Shown piece by piece: positions 1 through 12,400 of a stretch of DNA of 64,000 bases (positions within the stretch are counted from its first letter, which is position 1; each line of letters begins with the position of its first letter). A program made the translations under genes and the position numbers. Below the pieces are notes generated by a model. The model was not told the DNA's origin and made no database searches. It worked only from the letters and a program-made list of their open reading frames with translations. The DNA is from Brachypodius melanocephalos (taxonomy: Eukaryota > Chordata > Aves > Passeriformes > Pycnonotidae), in contig VZSR01003807.1 of assembly GCA_013398615.1 (NCBI GenBank), positions 9,775,289-9,839,288 of the forward strand, written 5' to 3'.

Positions 1-415
1 TGACCGGCCATACCTGGTGCCAGAGAAGGACATGCTCCTTGGCATCAGGCCCTCACTCTTGGCCCACTCTTCCTGGGCCCGTTTGCTCTTGCTGGGCGAG
101 CAGCTGGCAGGACTGTCAGAAAGGTCAGGGGAGGCATCTGTCTTTGTCCGGTGGAACCGCGGGTCCGTGTTCTTCAACATCTCTGCCGCGGACATTCGGG
201 AACTGGTGTCGCAGCGACTCCCCTTCTTCAGCAGCAGGGCTTTGAAGTTGTCATTGCTGGTGCTGCTCTTGCGAACGCTCCTCTGAATAGATCCGGCTTG
301 TTTGAGGGTAGCTAAGTTTGGGGAAGCACCAGTGGGAGTTACGGGGGGCGACGGAGAATGGTTGCGGGTACGGTCGTCTTCAGAATCTTTACGGCCAAGG
401 ACTTTCCTTTTGGAT
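1..415 (-). CDS. NHSL1: NHSL1 coding exon 8 (partial, 5' part of last exon)
   Basis: The acceptor is caaactcag|A, and the first A completes Arg1399 to give HRSKRKVLGRKDSEDD. The visible part encodes residues 1400-1537 and ends exactly on a codon boundary at the window edge. It holds the conserved SPSPPVTPTGASP, GSIQRSVRKSSTSNDNFKAL, RMSAAEMLKNTDPRF and EGLMPRSMSFSGTRYGRS blocks. Serines in RSVRKSS and PRSMSFS contexts resemble basophilic-kinase sites, which is inference. The stop codon and 3' UTR lie outside the window. Confidence 0.94.
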
Positions 416-3400
416 CTGAGTTTGAAACAAACACACAAAAAAAGAGGATTGACACAAAAATGAAGCTTTCTACCTCCTCTAATTAAACTCAGTTTAGAGA
501 GATGACAATTAATTAAGCTAAAGCAGAGACAGGGAAAAGGGAGAAGTGATCTAAATCTAAAGCGTGAGTAAGAACACCACCAGAACTGTACAGGCACTAG
601 TACAGGTATTGGAAGTATAAGGTAAGTTTATTACTCTTTTTCTGCAAATCTGGAACAATGAAACTACTAAAACTGGCAACACTGATGTTCAAAACACTTT
701 GGCAAATTTAGTGTATCAGGTTTTCTGGAGTCAGTATTTAACTGCTCAGACTAATGTGCTCTAAAGATTTATACTCCATGCTGTTCCTCTGTTAATTCGG
801 GGACTTGATTCAAAATAATGTCATCTAGAGTATATGGGTTGTTTTGTTTCATTTTACTGTTTCATTTGACACTCTCTGGAGAATTAGAAGTGCAGTTCAG
901 TGCACTTTCCTTCAGAAAAAATACACAGCAATGCACTGCTGTGGTAGATGGAGAAAAGCGAGTCACATGCAACAATTCTGGATTAAAAGATTTTAAAAAG
1001 CCCCTTCCTAATCCAAATATTAAATAAATAGAGAAAACACTTTTCCAGCTCCTCTCAAGATGCACAGACAAAATTCGCAGTTATGTTGGTGCTCTGTCAT
1101 TGCAACTTTCAACTAAATGAAGGAGAGACCAACTTCTGACAAGAAAGTTATCTTTCCAAATGGAAGAGCAGACTGTCAATGTGAAGTGCAGGGACAACAC
1201 ACACACACACAAAAAAGTTAAGAGATAACCATGGAACTGGGAATATGTGGAAACTGGACTTTCATTGCCTGATTTTCATATTACTAGAAATCTTAAAGAA
1301 ATGTACATGCCTGATGTCTGTAGCACAGCTGCTTTGTTTCTTTGCTGACTGAACAAGAATTAATCAGAAAAGATTGTGTAAAGCCTAACTTTAAATATGG
1401 CATTTTGGCAGAAGCTTAAAACAAGTCAACAGACTTCTCAGAGATATAAAATTATCATGCTATAAAACTCAGTATTAATTTTTATCAAGCATATGTTCAA
1501 TCCAGACCATTCCCCTTGCAAAACAGATTTCTACTTAATGTGATCTTTAGCTTTACTTTCTTAAAAGCCTTGAGGTTTTGCCAAGGCAAGCTCAGATGTG
1601 TTCATGCATCACAGCCTATTAATAATTAAGAAACCCCTGAAAACAAAGAAGCAGGATCCATCAGCTGAGTAGGTGGCAGCAGCAGACACTGCTCTAGGCT
1701 GAGCCAAAACTTTGGAGCAATCCCGTCTCTCCTAAGTGGTTAAGTTTATGCATAGCTCACTTGTGATAACCCCATAGGCAGCTGTACCGGCTGTTATTTC
1801 CAGCAGCTGCTGCTGCCTCCACCTGTCTTTCTGGAGTAAGAATGTAATACCAGTGTCCATTCAGCCTGAGGATGAATGGACATCAGAAGACAGCAAAGGG
1901 ATAAAATTATGACCTCAGGAGCAGCCAATGTAGGAACCTCATCTAGATCTAACTGTGTGTTAGTGCTGTAGGCATCAGATGGTTTTGGTGCTTGGATGCT
2001 CTGCGAGTCTGTATGTGAACATGTGTGCACATTTGTTACAGGGAAAAGATTTTCCTTCATTAGGGTTTTGGCTGCCTATGGATATCTTTAAACACTGCAA
2101 TGCCTGGGTTGTACTGCTACCAAACCTCAAACCGAATTGAAAAAAAAAATCAGTTGCCAAGATCTGCAGGGAAAGACTTTGTTATCCTAGCTTGGAGTGA
2201 TCTGGTAAGACTGAGAATGCAGTGGAGAGCAGTCAGTTTGCTGTCAGCACCTAGTCAGCTTTTCTCAGCACGGATTATGGAAGAAACGTGAAATTTAGAA
2301 CCAAATTTGGTTTTGGTGGCTTTTCAGACACAGATAGGACATATGGTCAAACGAAATTATGACTTAAAATTTCAGACTGTTCTTCCTGTCCTTAATGCAC
2401 ATACACTACATTTCTTGTCTTGCTCCAAAGAATATATTCAAGATTGCCAATTATTGAAGTAATATCTCTTAGAAACAGTGAGGGAAAACCAAAACTTTTT
2501 TATTAATTAGCAACCAAGGAATAAAGTGGTTCAAGTCCAAAGCCAGCAAAAGCAAGATCTTAATAAAAAGATGTGTCAAGCAGTTCTAAGTATGTCACAT
2601 CCAGTTCCATTGTCCATTTCCCCACAAACTCACGAATTACAGGTATGTGCATATACACAGAAATCCACTCTCTGCACAGCTAAAAGAGAATGGCTGCTGG
2701 CCAAAATATCTCATTCTAAAGCTAGATTTGACACAGTTCCAGAGAGCACCATGCAACATGAATGCAGCAGACTATTTTCAGAATGGTTCATAGAGGCCAA
2801 GTCCTAAGGGGTAACAGTAAATTATAAAAAGTCAGTACCATACATATGTAATTTTTGTAATGTCTGAAAAGGCCTTGTTTCAAAAATGAAAAGAAAAAAT
2901 AGCATTTACATCCAAAATGCTGCAGCCTCCCAGCTCCCAGCCGCTCTCTTCCCGTCCCTCGTTCCCGATGCACAGATGTGCAAACTGACTGAACACCTGG
3001 ACAATCCCCCGCTCCCTGGCAGGGAGGCGGCCTCTCTGCGGTTTGCAGTGCGCGGCGCAGCCACGCGATGGCGCTGGCGCCACGCCCAGCCCGGCCCGGG
3101 GCGGCTCCGGCTGCGGTCCGGGAGCGCTGCTCGAAGGGAGCCCGCGTTCCCTGCCCTGCCTTTGGGCGTTCCTGTCCTTGGGGCTTTCTTGGGTTTTCTT
3201 CTTTTTGAGCACCTAACGTGAACAGCACATAAATCTAGCTGCCATTCGGGATGATTTTATTTTCAAGGGAAATGAATAATGTCACTAATAATAGAGCCAG
3301 TATTGCACATTTCATTCATGAACCAGTTTGACACAAAACACCCGACCTCAGGCTGGATTATGGCAAACTATAATCCAGCGTTTGCCATATGTTTTGCCAT

Positions 3401-6400
3401 ATGACTGACATGTTGTGTTACTTGCCAGTTTCAGCCACGCTTGCCATGAAGCATTAGCGTTGAGCCTCTGTCCCAAACTGCACCATATAAGCAGCGAAGA
3501 GAGTAAAAAGAGATGGAGAAGAACGAGAATGAAAACAAAAAGATACACAGAAAAAGCAACAGTAGAGTTAATATGGCAGATTGAGAACAGTACAATAAAT
3601 ACTAGACGTAACTTGACATTTTGAAGGGCAAGGTATTTATAATATAATCTACATCCATTTAATCTGGCTGGTTTTAGTTCAGAATGGATTAATTACATTT
3701 ATAAAACAATAAAATGCAAGTTCTTTTCCTCATCTTTTCACATATAGCTTTAATAGAAAGTTGATAAATATATGCTTTCTGTTAAAGCCATGACTGTTGT
3801 AATTGGGTGTTTCATAAAACAATGTTAAATTTATTTCTTAGAGACCTACCAGAACAGACAGTACAGGAAGGGCAGTTTCTGCAGTACCTGTGAATGGCTG
3901 CAAAAAGATCCTCAGTAGTCCTTGGTCTTGCTGGTGTTGCCACTCCGTCCGTCTCTTCCCCATAAGTACTGCTTGGCAGGAATGAACTGTTGTTGGCTGT
4001 GTCTGATTCAAACACCTCCACTGTGCAAAGAAAATGAACAACACAGTCAGTCTGTCGTGCAAATCCCACGGCACACAGTCCTGAAACCAGCCCTTGCTGC
4101 CTCCAAGGAGAAGCATCCGATGGACTGAGTTAAGCGCTGTCATTATTGTGATTTCAGATCAATGCTTGCTTAGCGAACTGCAGTGCATAAAATAAATGCC
4201 TGTGCTTGCTCACACATAACAGGCAGAGAGCATTAACAACAGAAAATTCGTAAGATTTCCACTAAAATGCAAAACCAGTATTAACAAATTAACTGTTTTC
4301 ATAGCATGCTTTAATACTAGCACGGTTAAATAAAGCATCATTTTCTTTCTGTGTTTGCAACAATGAGAAGTCAGGAAGGAATTGTATGAAATGTCATGAA
4401 GTATTAATCAGATCCCTGCAACTTTCTTTTTTTTAGTTGTAACAATCACAAGAGGTTCTGCCCTTTACAGAATGCCACCTCAATGTTAGGATGGCTATTC
4501 TCACTCCCCACCTTTTTCAAAATAGCTACTGCTGCATCTGAATTAGTCAGAGAAAAGAGACTCACCACTTTCGTTCTCCTGAGATAGGTGCCCGTCAGTG
4601 TTACCACTATCTTGGCTGCTGCCTGAACTGCTTCCTTCATCAAAAGCAGACTGCTCCTCCTGCCTGGGTTCTTCTTGAACTGGTGATGCAGCAGGCTGTA
4701 CCACAAAGGCATTCGCTCCCACTGTCTCAGAGAAGGTGAATCCAGCAGCTCCTCCCTCAGGAACCAGGCTGCCAGAGTCCATCTCGCTAGAACCGAGTCC
4801 ATCTGTAAGACAATTTCTCGCCTCCTCAGAGTGTGCAAGCACAGTGTCTCTCTTAGTCGGGCTTCTGGCACTATCACTCACTTCAGCTGCTTTCTCCACT
4901 GTAGGGTCTAACTGTGGAGGTGGTACCAGAAGGAACAGTTTGGGTTTCTTTGAAATAGGAGGTGGTTTCTTGCTTGGCAATACAACCTGAGTTTTGTCAG
5001 GAGATGCTGGTGACCCCTGAAGTGACATGCCAGAAGGGAGGTCTCCACTCTGCACTGAGGTCTCAGGTGTGTCGTCAGTGGCTGACCCCAGAGCATCAGC
5101 TTCGGAAGATTTCTTTAGACCTACTGCATCCACAGGCTTTTGATCACTGTCAAGTACAGGTGTGTTATCAGGGAGAATGAGAGGAGAACCCCGAGACAGT
5201 GTTTGAACTGCATTTTTAAATGAAGTGTCTTGAGTTTTCATTTCCTCATTGCCCAGGCTGGTACTGAGTTTTAGTGAGAGAGATGGCTTTAGCAAAGACT
5301 GTGACGATGAATTTGCAGTACCCTTTTCCTGAGAGGTGGTTTCAGAAGCAGATTCGGTTGATGGTTCACCTTCTGTCGATTTTTTCACGGACCTCAACTG
5401 CACCATTTGCAGTGCTTTGGTGGTTACTAATGGCATCACAGGTCTTGAATCTTGCTTGTTCAGCGGCTGTTTCACTGGACTGTAGCAAGAATCCTCCTGG
5501 TTGAGTTTCTTAAAAGAATACTGTGTGTATATTGTTACACCTTTTGTTATTTTGGGATCAAGCGGCGGTGCTGGTGGTGGGACAGCTAAGGGGCAAGAAG
5601 GAGGAGGAGGAATAGGGGAAGAGAATGAACTGATGGAGGCTTCTTGCGGAAACCATGGGACAGTCTGAGCAAAGGTAGAATTTACATTGGCTTCTGGCGG
5701 AGGAGGGGGGAATGTGGGAGAGGCCGACAATGGTGACAGATCCATGACTTCTGCTGGAGGAGGAGGAGGAGGAGGAGGAGAAAGTTCAGAGCAATGTGGA
5801 GATGTTGGAAGAGGAGGTGCAGGATAATCCACAGGAGGACTCAGGGCAGGGTCCAGTTTCTTCACACTCACACTCCCTTCAGTAGATGTATTTGAAGAAA
5901 GAGAAGTGGATGATGAAGACATGGAGACTGAAGACAGAAGAGAGGACTTCCTTTCAGGCACTTTAGGCTTCAGCTTGGATTTCCCATTTCCTGATGATGC
6001 AGACTTTACAAGTACAGGCACAGGAGTAAGTGCAGTGGGTGTGTTGGACTGGCTGGAGTATCCACTCGATGGCGATGTGACTCGGTGGGATTTCTCCGGA
6101 GAAGCACTCTTTGGTTTGGCCAGTCCACTGGGCACTTGTGGCACAGAAGCCCTTGAGCCATCACTGAAGTGGCTGATGCTGTAATCACTGAGAGCAGATG
6201 ATGTACTGGCAGAATGGGTCACTGGAGATTTCACCTGGTCATCTGCCACTGCGGCATAGTCGCTGTAGTAACCCCACTGGTCAGCACACTCTGACTTTAT
6301 GCTACTTGTTTCACTCTGGGAGGGAGTGACTGTGCAGATGGAGTACAGGTTTGGAGCAGTGGTGGACATCATGCTGCTGCTCGCACTGACTGAGCTCTGA

Positions 6401-9400
6401 CTGCGGGAGCGCAACACCCAGGGATCCTCATAATCACTGCAGGGGCTCTGGGAAGGGGAGCTGCCGTTTTTGCACTTCAGATTCAGCTGCAGAGAGTGCT
6501 GGAGGGTGGCAATGAGGGTTTCATCAAGTACCTGTCCATTGGATTGGGCTTTTTTCTTAGGCATCCTTCTGAGTGAGTCTGTTCTGGATGGTGGCAAAGG
6601 TGGCTTCTTTGCCTTTTTCAGAGAGATGTTTCTTGCAAGGGATTTGTCACCTTGGCCTGAGTGGTCATCCTGATGTTTCTTCTCCCTTCCTTCAAAGACA
6701 TTTACCACGCTGTCTCTGAGGTTCTCAAAACCATTAGTACTGTTGCATGGCATGTCTGATTTCAGTCCAGAGTCCATATGCATGGAGCCGTAATAGCCAT
6801 CATGGTCCACAGAATACAGGGAAGTAGAATCGTCCCTGACCGACGTCCTCTCCAGGCTGCTGCTGCTCAGGTTGCTGCCGGGCGTGGCACAGCCTGGTGT
6901 TGTACAAACCACCTTGTGTGAAGGGGTCTCGCTGTTTTCTGAAGACTTGAACAACCAGTGCTCCGCGCTGCTCACTGCTGCCTGTGCTCGCTCCCCAGAG
7001 TAGCTGGATTCACTCCGACCATCGCTGTCCTGGGAAGGGCTTGCTAAAGCAGCAGTGTTCCTACAGCCGTAGCTCATGCTCTGAGACCCAGCCTCGGCAT
7101 TCCCAGGAGTGCTTAGAGAGACAGCAGAGTCACCAAGAGAAAGCATCATGACAGAGTTAGATGGGATGGTATCTGAAGTCTGTGAGTGACGCGTGGAGCT
7201 ACTCTCACTCCAGTTACCACTTGAAGAATGGTGATCTTCTTTCCCACTTACTGCACTACCGGTAGCAGGATTGTCTCTTGGATTTGGAAAGGCAGTGGAG
7301 CTGGAGATTTTACTATCCAATGATCCAACACTCTGGGCAGCATGAATAAGGATCACTTCCGAGGAGGATGACAGTGTTGCATTGGGTATGATGCTCGTTG
7401 AGTAAGTGGCATGAGGCGAGACCACACATGCTGGGCTCGAGGACTTCTCACTATCACAGCTTCTCACCTCTTGGGACTTTGGCCTCGACAGGGTCCCCAT
7501 TGTGGGATTATTCCTCAGATGCACAACACTATCATCCACTTGCAATTTACTTATCTGGTGGGGTAAAGTGCCAGCAATGTCTTCTGTCTGCCTCGACATC
7601 ATGCTCTGTGTCTCATCTAGGGACTGCAGAGACACTCTTGCACCAACCCGAGGCAAGCTGTGAAAACCCATGTCGTTATTTTGGCGAGAAGCAAATATAA
7701 CTGCAGCAGAATCACTCATCACCGACATGTTTCCAGATGAGCTGGAGAACTGAGACATCTGGGCTGCAATGCCTTGTCCTTTCTGTGCTCGTATTCTTCT
7801 CATTGAAGGGGGCACAACTTTGACTTCCTCCGTCTGGCAGCTGGTGTCCTTGGTTTCAGAGCGCTGCATGGCAGAGCGGTAGCTGTCTAGTCTCCCTAGC
7901 GTGGAACAGTGATCCGGGACATACATCGAATGCCCTCGGAAATCACTTTGGCCAGTACCAACTGCTGGAGTCAAAATAAAACAATTATTTCTTGAAGCAC
8001 AAATTCACATTTATCTTCTCACTAATTTAAAAAACCTAGCAACCCAGCAAACTGCTCGATCCCCATGCTCCTGCAGGTCATGCCTTCTGAAGAAGAATCT
8101 GCAACAATGGATTTTGCAAAGGCATTGTCTGTTTTCTGCATTTCTCTTCCCTTTTTCCTTACTACCAGGAACCTTCTGCTTACAGAATCGTCTGAGTTCC
8201 TGCTGCACATTCGACACATGAAATCCTCTGTTTATGACATGGTAATAATTTCCATAGTAATCAGTTGTGTCAGAAACCAAGTAGTACTGTTTGACTTCCA
8301 GTAGGCAACGCAGCAGGAACAGACAAAAGCCTGAGAAACGTGAAGTGTGTTCCCATGCTAATGCCTCATGCAATAAAGAAAAGGGGAAGGAAATCTGGAG
8401 ACTAATATGAATAAAAGGATCTGCTCTTTAGAAGCATTACACTTCAGAAAAACAAAACCATTTCAGGAGACACAGATAGCTCTCCAAGTCCTGCAGTTTG
8501 TCTGAAAGAATGCTAACACATGGAAACATGCATTGTTTTACCCCAAATAATACACATGCTATAACACAATTCATATAAGCATTATCCAATACCGCAAAGA
8601 AAATCATTAGATAATGTTTCTCCATACAACTACTTTCTATTTATCATAAAGGAAAAACTCTAAGAATTGGGGGAAAAGAAACAGCTGGTATTGATGGTCG
8701 TCTCATCCTCAGCACCATCAGGAAATAAAACCCCCTCACTTTTTCTAAAAGAAGGAATAATCATGTATTAGTGTAACTCCCCCCAGCCCCAACTTTGAAG
8801 ACAATGGAATATCAGTTTTAGTTCAAAATATAGTTATCAGTAAAAAGATTCCGGGACTATCTTAAATTTACAATTTTATTGGTAGCTGCCTTTTAAAACA
8901 CAAGCCAGAGGACTGCTTTAAAATTAGTCTGTGTAAGGCTGTTGCTTTTAAATTCAGTTGCACTGCTGTATAAATAGCAAGAGAGAGGCAGGCATGTTGC
9001 TGGAGATGCTGGTAAGGATGCTACATGTCACTGTGGGGGAAAACTGGTTATTTCAAGTCTCTGCCTTAGTGAGTCTCAGGAGCAATGAAATAGCATGCCT
9101 GAAAGGAATGTTTTCCTTTCATATTTACTATTTGAAACTGCATTGGGAGGATAGGTATTCTCATCATGCAGCTTTAAACACCACTTAAAGGACATTTAAT
9201 CATCCTGATTCTTGGCAGGCAGAAAAGGCATTTAGGGTAAGGAAAAAAGGGCTCTGAAAAGGCTACAGTTAAAGCAGCACACACAAAAAAGATTGTTTAC
9301 TTCTTTTCCTCAGGCATATAAGTAGTCTTTCAGCAGCTTGAAGCCTAGTTAGCTTGCTTTGTGTAAATTCTCTTGCTTTCATAAAAATGCAGCCTCTTTC

Positions 9401-12400
9401 TGCTTCTGGTAGAGATTTGCTGCAAACTAGATACTCAGATGCTGGCAAATGTCTTGGATAATCTAATACGAGGTATTGTCAGAACAGATGGACTACTGCA
9501 GCCAACCAAGAAAGAGATTTGCATATTCTGTATACAGTTATTACGAACTGTACAGTAAGAAAAATCATCTTCCTTTCCAGGTGTATTTTTTCTATGGAAT
9601 CAGTGCACTCCTTTGGTTAAGACAGAGAAAAATACTGAAGTAGACATTACAAATGTTTCTGGACCCACGACATCACGAATTTTAACTGTTGGTCAATTAA
9701 AAATATCTGGTAATAAAAATCTGCATGCCAAGATATGTAAATAACCAAAGAGATGGCGTATTTTTCTTCTTCTGCCACTGTGAAACACACATGTGCACAC
9801 AAACACACATGCAGATGAGACAAAAGGACGCTGCTGGTGGAGAACGAAGCTGTCAGCACTACAGCAAGCATCTAATACTGTCACATACTGACCTGTGGCT
9901 GAGAGCACTTCATTTCAGTATGTGGTATGTCTGTATTGTATTCACAGAGGAAGCTAAATGCACCCTCTTTCACAAGTAATGTAACGCAGATGGGCGTTTT
10001 ACGACTGTTCAAAATGTTACTGCTAGAGAAGGTGAATGGTGAAGTGGACCAATGCTGGACTTGCCAACCTCACCATCTCCTTTCAAAACAAGGAGTGTTA
10101 AAACACATTTATTGCGACATACTGCTCATGGTAAATGCTCAGTGATGTCTGAAAAAGAAAATTAATGGCACCGAATAAAAAAGGCCACTGAATAAAGAAG
10201 GCCAGTGATGGCTATACCAAAATGCCTGGCACAGCACCTCCTGCCCCTTTCCCTTGGCACACATGCCCCAACAGAGGCTGGGCACTGCTGGCTGCCCCAG
10301 CCACAGCAGTGCCAGAGCAGCACATTAACAAGAAGGCAGCATCAACAACCAGCTGCAGGATGCTGCTGAGAACCAGAGCTTACCCTGGGTTTGTTACCAG
10401 AATAGATGTCATTTATGGTCCAGACTAATATGCTATGTGAAACTGCATAAATTGACTCAACAGCAGTAAATGCTCACAACGTCAATACTGCAGGGAAGCC
10501 CATCAGGGCAACATTTTGCACTGGTGTGAGGCCTCTTCTAGCTACAATTATTCAGAGCCCAAATAAACATAGGATTATGGAGAGCAAGACAGCCCAGCTT
10601 CAGAAACACAAACTACAGGGCTACATCCTTCAACCATTCTATGGGATATGGTCAAGAAATGAATTTTGCATTGGTGTTACTATTACAGGAACATAACTTT
10701 GAAGTTTTAAAGTTTCTTTTTAGAAATGCAGCATATTCTGAAACCTTTTCAGCTTTGGTTTTGGCTTTACATGTATGCACAATCTCATGCAAAGCTGTGA
10801 GGATTTACTCCTTTTATAGTTCTGTTTTCTGAAGAGGGACAACAGAAATCTGCAGGGAAAATGGTTCAAAAATCAACCAGAGGAACAATTAAGACTCAGG
10901 TATACTCGTAAAATGCTGACGTGTTTGATTTTGGTGAAGTTCAGAGGAGGGTAGCGAGGAGTATTTTATTTGCAATTTACAAATGCACTGTAAAACCCTC
11001 ACTCATTTCCTGAGTAATACTGTAAAGTAAGGATTTTCAAATCCCCTTAAAATCTTTGTTGGTACTGCAGCTAGAAAACAATCCCAATCTAGGGGACAGC
11101 TCAAACCTTTGACTTCTACACTCATAATGCTAGGTTTGTCAGAAAACACCTACTTAAATAAACAGCAGTCAAAAGATAGAAGATTTCTGCAACACCAAAA
11201 TCCTTGAACAGAATCAGATCTTTTAAACAATTCCATCCATAAGTCCATCTAGTTGCAGGGACAACGTGTGAGCAAACAGCAGCAAAAAATGTTGCAGAAC
11301 CAGACATCGGGTTACAGATGCTGAATATTATGAAGTCAGAAGCACCTGCAAAATGATAAATGTGGCTGAAAGTAACAATTGTCTTGCCTGCCTTTTGTAT
11401 TATCCTGTGTCCAGCAGGACTGCAGCCAGTGCTATGTCCACCACAGGAGACCTGTATCTGTGCTCTTCTGTTCTTTATTACCCTACTGTGCTGAACATCT
11501 CTCTTAGGGCAAATGCTCTTCACTATTGCACATGTTTAGTGCAGGCTTCAGCAGCAAGTAAAGAACACCCACTCCGTGGACTCCGGCAGTCAGTGGTGTT
11601 GCTCATCAGGGAGGACAGGGATTGAGAATGACAAATTTGGCAAATCTGATGAGGAAGAAAGCATATATGTATATAACCCCTGGGGCCAGGTACTAGCTTC
11701 TAGCAGTCCCACTGTGACTCCAGCTGATGTGGTGGCACCAGCAGCGCCTTGTAGAGAATTACATGAAAGGTCCTCTGCATTGAAAGGAGCATGGAAAACC
11801 GAGGGTTTGGAAAGAAAAACAGTGTGTGTGTTGGTGTCACAAAGAATAAGCTTGTTTCAACGAGAACAAAATGCAGTCTCTCTTATCTTCTGACAAACCA
11901 TTTCTAATGTAAGCATTTGTCTCTTATGCCACAGGCACATTCCTAAGGTATGTTGCTCTCGATGCCTCCTCATGCCCCACCTAGCAATCCTCCTGCAAAC
12001 CTGGTAAACTGGCTAAGTGACTGTGCAGGCACCACAATTTGGTGTTACAAAAACCCGTAGAGATTCTTAATCTGTTTTATCTCAGCACTTAACAAACTGA
12101 GTGATTTTAAGAGACACTGTAGAAGAAACAGACAAGTACATTGGGCTTACGGCAATTTTAAGGAATTTTCACTGTGCTCCATGAAGCATCTGTAATCTCT
12201 CAGAGGGGAAAAAAGATTGCAGTGAATCCTGTGAAACTTTTCAATACTGCCAGCTAAAAAATGTCCTGAATACTTTCACGTATCACTGCCACCCTGAGAA
12301 GGAGAATTCTGATGTAAATGTTGGGAATTCAAGTGTTCTTGATTCTGTTCATTTCTCTAACCTAACAGCCTCTAGCGAAGTTTATATTCTTGGCTTCTGT

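Noticed and set aside
2788..3228. Overlapping 110-146 codon frames across the intron 7 CpG block
   Set aside because: Long frames on both strands at once are typical of GC-rich DNA with few stop codons. No family resemblance.
4446..4565. Continuation of the giant NHSL1 frame past the exon 6 donor (tail ESLFSD then stop)
   Set aside because: A good GTGAGT donor at 4565 and an in-phase exon 7 matching the mammalian protein show this tail is intronic.
7965..7974. Apparent start of the giant frame at a TTG
   Set aside because: It lies in the intron upstream of the exon 6 acceptor. The coding frame comes from exon 5.
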